Shown here piece by piece: positions 5,693 to 8,812 of a stretch of 8,812 bases of DNA. A model generated the notes under the pieces. It worked only from the letters and a program-made list of their open reading frames with translations, was not told where the DNA came from and ran no database searches. The stretch covers positions 1 through 8,812 of the forward strand of contig JACQVT010000389.1 of the NCBI GenBank assembly GCA_016209665.1. Direction: 5' to 3'. The stretch is from Planctomycetota bacterium. GTDB taxonomy: Bacteria; Planctomycetota; Phycisphaerae; UBA1845; PWPN01. Position numbers and translations under genes: made by a program. Within the stretch, counting starts at the first letter, position 1. Every line of letters starts with the position of its first letter.

Positions 5693-7027
5693 TCAATGGG
5701 TCGAGGCCTTCTTGGGCTGAGGCCCCAGGTTCTTGAGCCAGCCGATGCCGGCGCCGCCGCTCATGGGGTCGACGTAGGGGACGATCTGGCCGCCGAAGAT
5801 TTCCGGCCGATGCTCCTTCATGACCGTCTCGGCCACCACCCAGCCGAGGACGGCTCCGAACACCACGTCGGACAGGTAGTGCTCGCGGTCGTCGAGCCGT
5901 TCGACGCCGACCAGGGCCGTCAGGCCGAACATCGGCACGCCCACCAGCGGCCCATAGGCATCGTTCAGCACCGTCGCCAGGGCCATCGTGCTCGACACGT
6001 GCCCCGACGGCCAGGCCCCCCACTCGCCGTTGGGCGAGTAGTCCCACGCGGCGACCTTGAGGAACATCGTGGTCACGCCGGTGATCGTCAGGGCATTGAA
6101 CAGCTTGCGGCCGACCTCGTAGGTCTTGGCGTCCTGGAACTGCTGGCCCGTGAGATACCACGTGCCGGCCAGGGCGAAATGAACGGCGGGGTTGCCCAGC
6201 GTCGCGAACGTGTCGGGCCAGTCGCCGCTGAAGGCGTTATGGCGGTCATAGTGCTCGGCGATGTGGTAATCGGCGTTCGTGGTCCGCAGGGCGATCGACG
6301 CCCCGCCGGCCCCAAGCAGCACCACCAGGTTCCACGGGTCGCCGAACGCCGCCTTGGAATCCTGCCACATGACCCGCGGTAGTTCCCGCAGGTCGCGCTG
6401 AATGGTCTCGCTCAAGGTGGGCAGCGGTCCGCGCTCGACGGCCGGACCTTCCGCGCGTTCCTCCGCCTGACCCTCTTCGGCAGGCGTGGTAGCAGGTTCG
6501 CCCGGCACCGCGTCGGCGGCCAGTCTTGGGGGGCGGGCATCTCTGCCCGCCTTCGGGTCTTCACCGGACCCCGCCGAGGGCGGCGGGGCCACAAGTCTTG
6601 CGGAGCGGGCATCCTTGCCCGCCTGGTCTTCACCAGTTGCCCTTGACTCGCCGCGAACGCCTTCGCGTTCAAGAGCGGCGGAGCCGCGCGGCGTGTCAAG
6701 GGTTGCCGGCGGGGCCACAAGGCTGAACCGCGGCACTTCCGCGAATAGCTGTCCCCCGGCGCTTCCGCCGACAACCTGGCCCGGTTCTCGCGCCCCCGCG
6801 GCGCCGGCATCCGCGGCCGCCAGCCGCGTCCGCACTGTCTCATGCGACCGTTCCCGCCAGTCGTCGCGTGCCGGCTGTTCCGTCGTGCAGCCCGTGGCGG
6901 CGATCAGGCAACCCGCCACCAGCCACAGCCAACCCTTGACACGCGACGCGACTTCGTCGCTCTTGGACGCCCTGCGTCCGTCGCGCGTCAAGGGCCAACC
7001 GCGCCGATTCCTCTCACGATGTTTCAT
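5693..7027 (-). CDS. PAP2-family phosphatase-like lipoprotein
   Basis: The 444-residue protein has a lipoprotein signal (hydrophobic 33-46, lipobox AATGC, Cys47). A low-complexity linker (about 48-200) follows, then a PAP2 (phosphatidic acid phosphatase/haloperoxidase) domain. That domain has PSGH (340-343) and R377-x5-H383-x3-D387, matching motifs 2 and 3. In motif 1 the Lys324 is present, but the next conserved Arg is Ser331 (K-x6-SP), so activity or specificity may differ. The domain has several hydrophobic segments and probably acts at the membrane on lipid or polyprenyl phosphates. The start at 7027 (MKHRERN) is preferred over 7180, which would overlap the upstream gene; no strong Shine-Dalgarno is seen. 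Residues 12-32 and 109-130 are encoded by palindromic elements, and 48-bp repeats encode part of 155-171 and 132-147. It follows the TPR lipoprotein gene by 121 bp. Confidence 0.85.
   Translation of the reverse strand: MKHRERNRRGWPLTRDGRRASKSDEVASRVKGWLWLVAGCLIAATGCTTEQPARDDWRERSHETVRTRLAAADAGAAGAREPGQVVGGSAGGQLFAEVPRFSLVAPPATLDTPRGSAALEREGVRGESRATGEDQAGKDARSARLVAPPPSAGSGEDPKAGRDARPPRLAADAVPGEPATTPAEEGQAEERAEGPAVERGPLPTLSETIQRDLRELPRVMWQDSKAAFGDPWNLVVLLGAGGASIALRTTNADYHIAEHYDRHNAFSGDWPDTFATLGNPAVHFALAGTWYLTGQQFQDAKTYEVGRKLFNALTITGVTTMFLKVAAWDYSPNGEWGAWPSGHVSSTMALATVLNDAYGPLVGVPMFGLTALVGVERLDDREHYLSDVVFGAVLGWVVAETVMKEHRPEIFGGQIVPYVDPMSGGAGIGWLKNLGPQPKKASTH
6518..6565. repeat. 48-bp repeat with GCGGGCA palindrome, copy 1, inside the PAP2 gene
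   Basis: It shares its ends (GGCC...AGTCTTG and GGTCTTCACC) and centre with copy 2. The centre GGCGGGCA-TCTC-TGCCCGCC (6532-6551) is an 8-bp hairpin. It encodes about 16 linker residues, read GEDPKAGRDARPPRLA. Confidence 0.75.
6587..6634. repeat. 48-bp repeat with GCGGGCA palindrome, copy 2, inside the PAP2 gene
   Basis: This direct repeat of copy 1 is offset by 69 bp (23 codons, same frame). The hairpin GCGGGCA-TCCT-TGCCCGC lies at 6605-6622, and it encodes GEDQAGKDARSARLVA. A separate 8-bp GC hairpin (6569-6588) lies between and slightly into it. Confidence 0.75.
6640..6702 (+). repeat. Three-way-junction palindromic element, copy A, inside the PAP2 gene
   Basis: The outer arms 6640-6655 and 6687-6702 pair at 15 of 16 positions (ends CCCTTGAC/GTCAAGGG, mismatch at pair 9). 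Inside are two hairpins, GAACGC-CTTC-GCGTTC (6655-6670) and GCGGC-GGA-GCCGC (6675-6687), separated by AAGA. It encodes residues 109-130 of the PAP2 lipoprotein. Confidence 0.8.
6933..6994 (-). repeat. Three-way-junction palindromic element, copy B (inverted), inside the PAP2 gene
   Basis: It has the same architecture as copy A but the opposite orientation. The outer arms 6933-6948 and 6979-6994 pair at 15 of 16, the hairpins are GCGAC-TTC-GTCGC (6948-6960) and GGACGC-CCT-GCGTCC (6965-6979), and TCTT lies between them (AAGA on the other strand). It encodes residues 12-32, ahead of the signal peptide core, and gives an unusually long n-region. Confidence 0.8.
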
Positions 7028-7086
7028 ACAACTATCCCGCACAATCTTCGCACGCCCGGCAAATCCACGAAGTCGGCGATATCCTT

Positions 7087-7118
7087 CCCCGCGTCCCCGC
7101 GTCCCCGCGTCACCGCGT
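7087..7118. repeat. 8-bp tandem repeat (CCCCGCGT) between the two lipoprotein genes
   Basis: There are three perfect CCCCGCGT units and a fourth, CACCGCGT. Degenerate sequence of the same type lies in the opposite orientation at about 8174-8222, over the possible start of the TPR gene, and a more diverged stretch lies at about 8312-8346. The 8-bp period cannot keep a reading frame, which supports non-coding status for 7028-7148. Confidence 0.75.
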
Positions 7119-7148
7119 CGTTGAGTTACCGGCGCAGCCCGCGCCACG

Positions 7149-8198
7149 TCACTTCGCGCCCACGGCCAGCGTATCGCCATTGCTGGCTTGCGGCTCCCGG
7201 TACTTGTCGATCAGGTCGCGAATCTTCGGCTGCTCGGGGCTGAGTTCCAGCGACCGGTGCCAATGCTCCAGGGCCATCTGCTTGAGTTCCGTCTGCGCCG
7301 GGGCTTGCAGGTACATCGCCATCCGCACCACACCCAGGCCCGCGTGGGCCTCGGGCATGCGCGGATCGAGCAGCACCGCCCACTCGTACTGCGTCAGGGC
7401 CTCCTTGTACTGGCGTTCGCGGAAGTAGCAGTAGCCCAGCCGCTCGTAGGCCCCGGCCAGCTTGGGATCGAGGTCGATCGCCCGGGCCAGGGCCTTGCGG
7501 GCGTTGGGGAAGCGGTCCTGGCGGGTCAGCGTGGTGGCCAGGCTCAGCAGCACCTTGGGCTGGTTCGGGTCGCGCTCCAGCGATTCGTTGTAGGCGTGGA
7601 TGGCTTCGTAGTATTTACCCTGGGCGTCGTAGACCAGCCCCAGGCTGGCATACGGGTCGGCGGCGGCCGTGTCCAACTCCGCCGCCATCTCGTAGCAGGC
7701 GATGGCCTCGTCAAGCTGGCCGGCCTGCTGGTGGCACAGGCCGAGGTTGAGCCGGGCCTTGTAGCTCAGCGGGTCCAGATCGCAGGCGTGCAGGTAGGCC
7801 CGCACGGCGTCGGCGAAGCTGGCCATCTTCTGATAGATCTGGGCCAGGGCCATCGAGTAGTCGAACCGCTGCGGCGCGATCTTGACCGCCTCGCCGTAGG
7901 CCTTGGCCGCCTCGGCGTAGTCTCCCCGCTGTTCCTGAATCCACCCGATCTTCTCGTGCGCCGCCGACAGCCGGGGATGCAGGTCGATCGCCGTCTGGAA
8001 CTCCCGCAGCGCTGCGTCCAGATCCTCCTGCGCGAGCTTGGCATCCCCCAGCCGCAGGGCCCGGTTGGCATTGGTGGCCGCCCAAGGAATTAGCTTGCTC
8101 CCCGGCACGCACCCGCCCAGTACCGCCAGCCCGGCCAAGGCGACCACGACCCCGCCTGCCAGCGCCCGCAACGCAAGGATGCGGGGACGCGGCGGCAC
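7149..8198 (-). CDS. TPR-repeat lipoprotein (start uncertain)
   Basis: With a GTG start at 8198 the protein has 349 residues. A hydrophobic signal (about 12-29, RALAGGVVVALAGLAVLGG) ends in lipobox LGGC with Cys30. Roughly eight tetratricopeptide repeats follow (about 39-330), for example DLDAALREFQTAIDLHP, DYAEAAKAYGEAVKIAP, QLDEAIACYEMAAELD and QYKEALTQYEWAVLLDP, each 34 residues apart. TPR arrays bind partner proteins, so this is probably an envelope assembly or scaffolding factor. No catalytic domain is seen. The frame stays open to a GTG at 8510, but the extra 104 residues look non-coding and include repeat-derived sequence. TTG at 8171 is another candidate. No start has a good Shine-Dalgarno. 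The PAP2 lipoprotein gene follows after 121 bp. Confidence 0.82.
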   Translation of the reverse strand: MPPRPRILALRALAGGVVVALAGLAVLGGCVPGSKLIPWAATNANRALRLGDAKLAQEDLDAALREFQTAIDLHPRLSAAHEKIGWIQEQRGDYAEAAKAYGEAVKIAPQRFDYSMALAQIYQKMASFADAVRAYLHACDLDPLSYKARLNLGLCHQQAGQLDEAIACYEMAAELDTAAADPYASLGLVYDAQGKYYEAIHAYNESLERDPNQPKVLLSLATTLTRQDRFPNARKALARAIDLDPKLAGAYERLGYCYFRERQYKEALTQYEWAVLLDPRMPEAHAGLGVVRMAMYLQAPAQTELKQMALEHWHRSLELSPEQPKIRDLIDKYREPQASNGDTLAVGAK

Positions 8199-8222
8199 GG
8201 GGACGCGGGGAAAGACAGTGCC
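8174..8222. repeat. GACGCGGGG-type repeat over the TPR gene start
   Basis: The plus strand holds GCGGGGACGCGG and GGGGACGCGGGG blocks, an inverted relative of the 7087-7118 array; both flank a CTTTCCCC or CTTCCCC end. It covers the 8198 GTG and ends just before the 8171 TTG, so the native 5' end of the TPR gene may have been altered by it. Confidence 0.5.
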
Positions 8223-8812
8223 GGCCCGGAGAATCTGCTCGCCGTGCAAGGATTCTGGGCGATGGTGGTCGCAACGCCGAAGAATCGACCCAACCCACGT
8301 GTACCACCGGCACGGTCCCTCGCCGCGGCCCCCCGTCTCCGCGTCAGAGTTTACCCGCCGTGGCGGGCGTCGCAGCCTACCCGCCCGGGTCCGCAAAGAC
8401 GCGCGATGGTTATCGGACATCCACATGCCAGTACCTATCGACCAATGACAGCCCGCGGCTTGACGCATCGGGCCGGCCCCCCGGCCCGCCCATACCAGGG
8501 AGGTCCTCACGCCCGCGCCGCCATCGTTTTAACCGACCTGGGGCGAGATGCAAATCGGCGGCCCGGGTGCTGGGGGGAGGTCGGAGCTTCCCGCTCTGCG
8601 ACTGGCGACCCGCGGCTTGGGCCCGAGCGATAGTGGGGTGAGTGCGAAAGTGAGAAGGTGGCAAGGGAAGATCGAGGCTGGGGGTTCGGGGTTCGGGCTG
8701 GGGACCCGGGATTAGGGGGGCGGTGGTCGATGGTTCATCGGCTGTGGTTGGTTGGCGTTCTCCCGCCGGACGACGTCCCCCAGCGGACGGCGCGGCGGCC
8801 GTGGCGCCGGCC
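8199..8812. other. 614-bp region without a convincing gene
   Basis: Open frames here on both strands have no recognisable family features and compositions typical of GC-rich non-coding DNA. The stretch holds GC hairpins at 8354-8367 (CCCGCC-GT-GGCGGG) and 8469-8488 (CGGGCCGG-CCCC-CCGGCCCG), neither followed by a T tract, and a G-run cluster at 8680-8720. It should contain the promoter of the lipoprotein genes, but I see no strong match to a -35/-10 pair. The last 50 bases could begin a coding region continuing beyond the window. Confidence 0.6.
8680..8703 (+). other. G-quadruplex-forming motif
   Basis: Four G runs of 5, 4, 3 and 4 bases (8680-8684, 8688-8691, 8695-8697, 8700-8703) are separated by TTC, TTC and CT, which fits the standard quadruplex pattern. 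Two more G runs follow at 8708-8710 and 8715-8720. Confidence 0.6.

Noticed and set aside
7028..7180. Upstream extension of the PAP2 lipoprotein to 7180
   Set aside because: It would overlap the TPR gene by 32 bp and run through the 8-bp tandem repeat (GDAGTRGRGEG). The start at 7027 gives a sensible lipoprotein signal.
8199..8510. N-terminal extension of the TPR protein
   Set aside because: The 104 extra residues are rich in Arg/Gly, include repeat-derived sequence, and precede a normal lipoprotein signal peptide.

Overview
The window is GC-rich and carries seven protein genes, all on the minus strand, plus the 3' portion of a tRNA at the left edge. The best lineage guess is a planctomycete or Phycisphaerae-like bacterium. 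The reasons are a single-chain AroD-AroE fusion (a configuration known in Chlamydiae, planctomycetes and plants), few strong Shine-Dalgarno sequences, and lipoproteins full of short dispersed palindromic repeats. This is inference from gene content; no marker gene is present.

Layout, left to right. Positions 15-57 look like the 3' half of tRNA-Pro(GGG), followed by an intrinsic terminator (63-90). The tRNA homology breaks in the anticodon stem, as at an integration junction. A 56-bp near-perfect palindrome (148-203) sits between it and the convergent aroDE gene (313-1992). Reading in the direction of transcription from the right come two envelope lipoproteins: a TPR protein (7149-8198, start uncertain) and a PAP2-family phosphatase-like protein (5693-7027). 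Next, from a recognisable sigma70-type promoter (5558-5586), comes a compact cluster: a flavin-reductase-domain protein (4992-5471), a HEAT-repeat protein (2946-4925), a single-pass membrane protein coupled by an ATGA overlap (2461-2949), and yidD (2192-2449). aroDE follows after 199 bp. The right-hand 614 bp (8199-8812) hold no convincing gene.

The most unusual content is the repeats. At least four families of small palindromic elements occur, and several lie in frame inside genes. One 84-bp element inserts exactly 28 codons into the AroE linker of aroDE, and a relative lies beside the flavin-reductase promoter. Two oppositely oriented 62-63 bp elements, each able to fold into a 16-bp stem carrying two hairpins, lie inside the PAP2 lipoprotein gene. 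They differ at four base pairs by compensatory changes on both sides of the stem, which points to conservation of the folded nucleic acid rather than of the peptide. Two 48-bp direct repeats with a GCGGGCA palindrome lie in the same linker. The pattern resembles coding-sequence palindromic elements such as those described in Rickettsia, but I cannot assign these families to a known one from the sequence alone.
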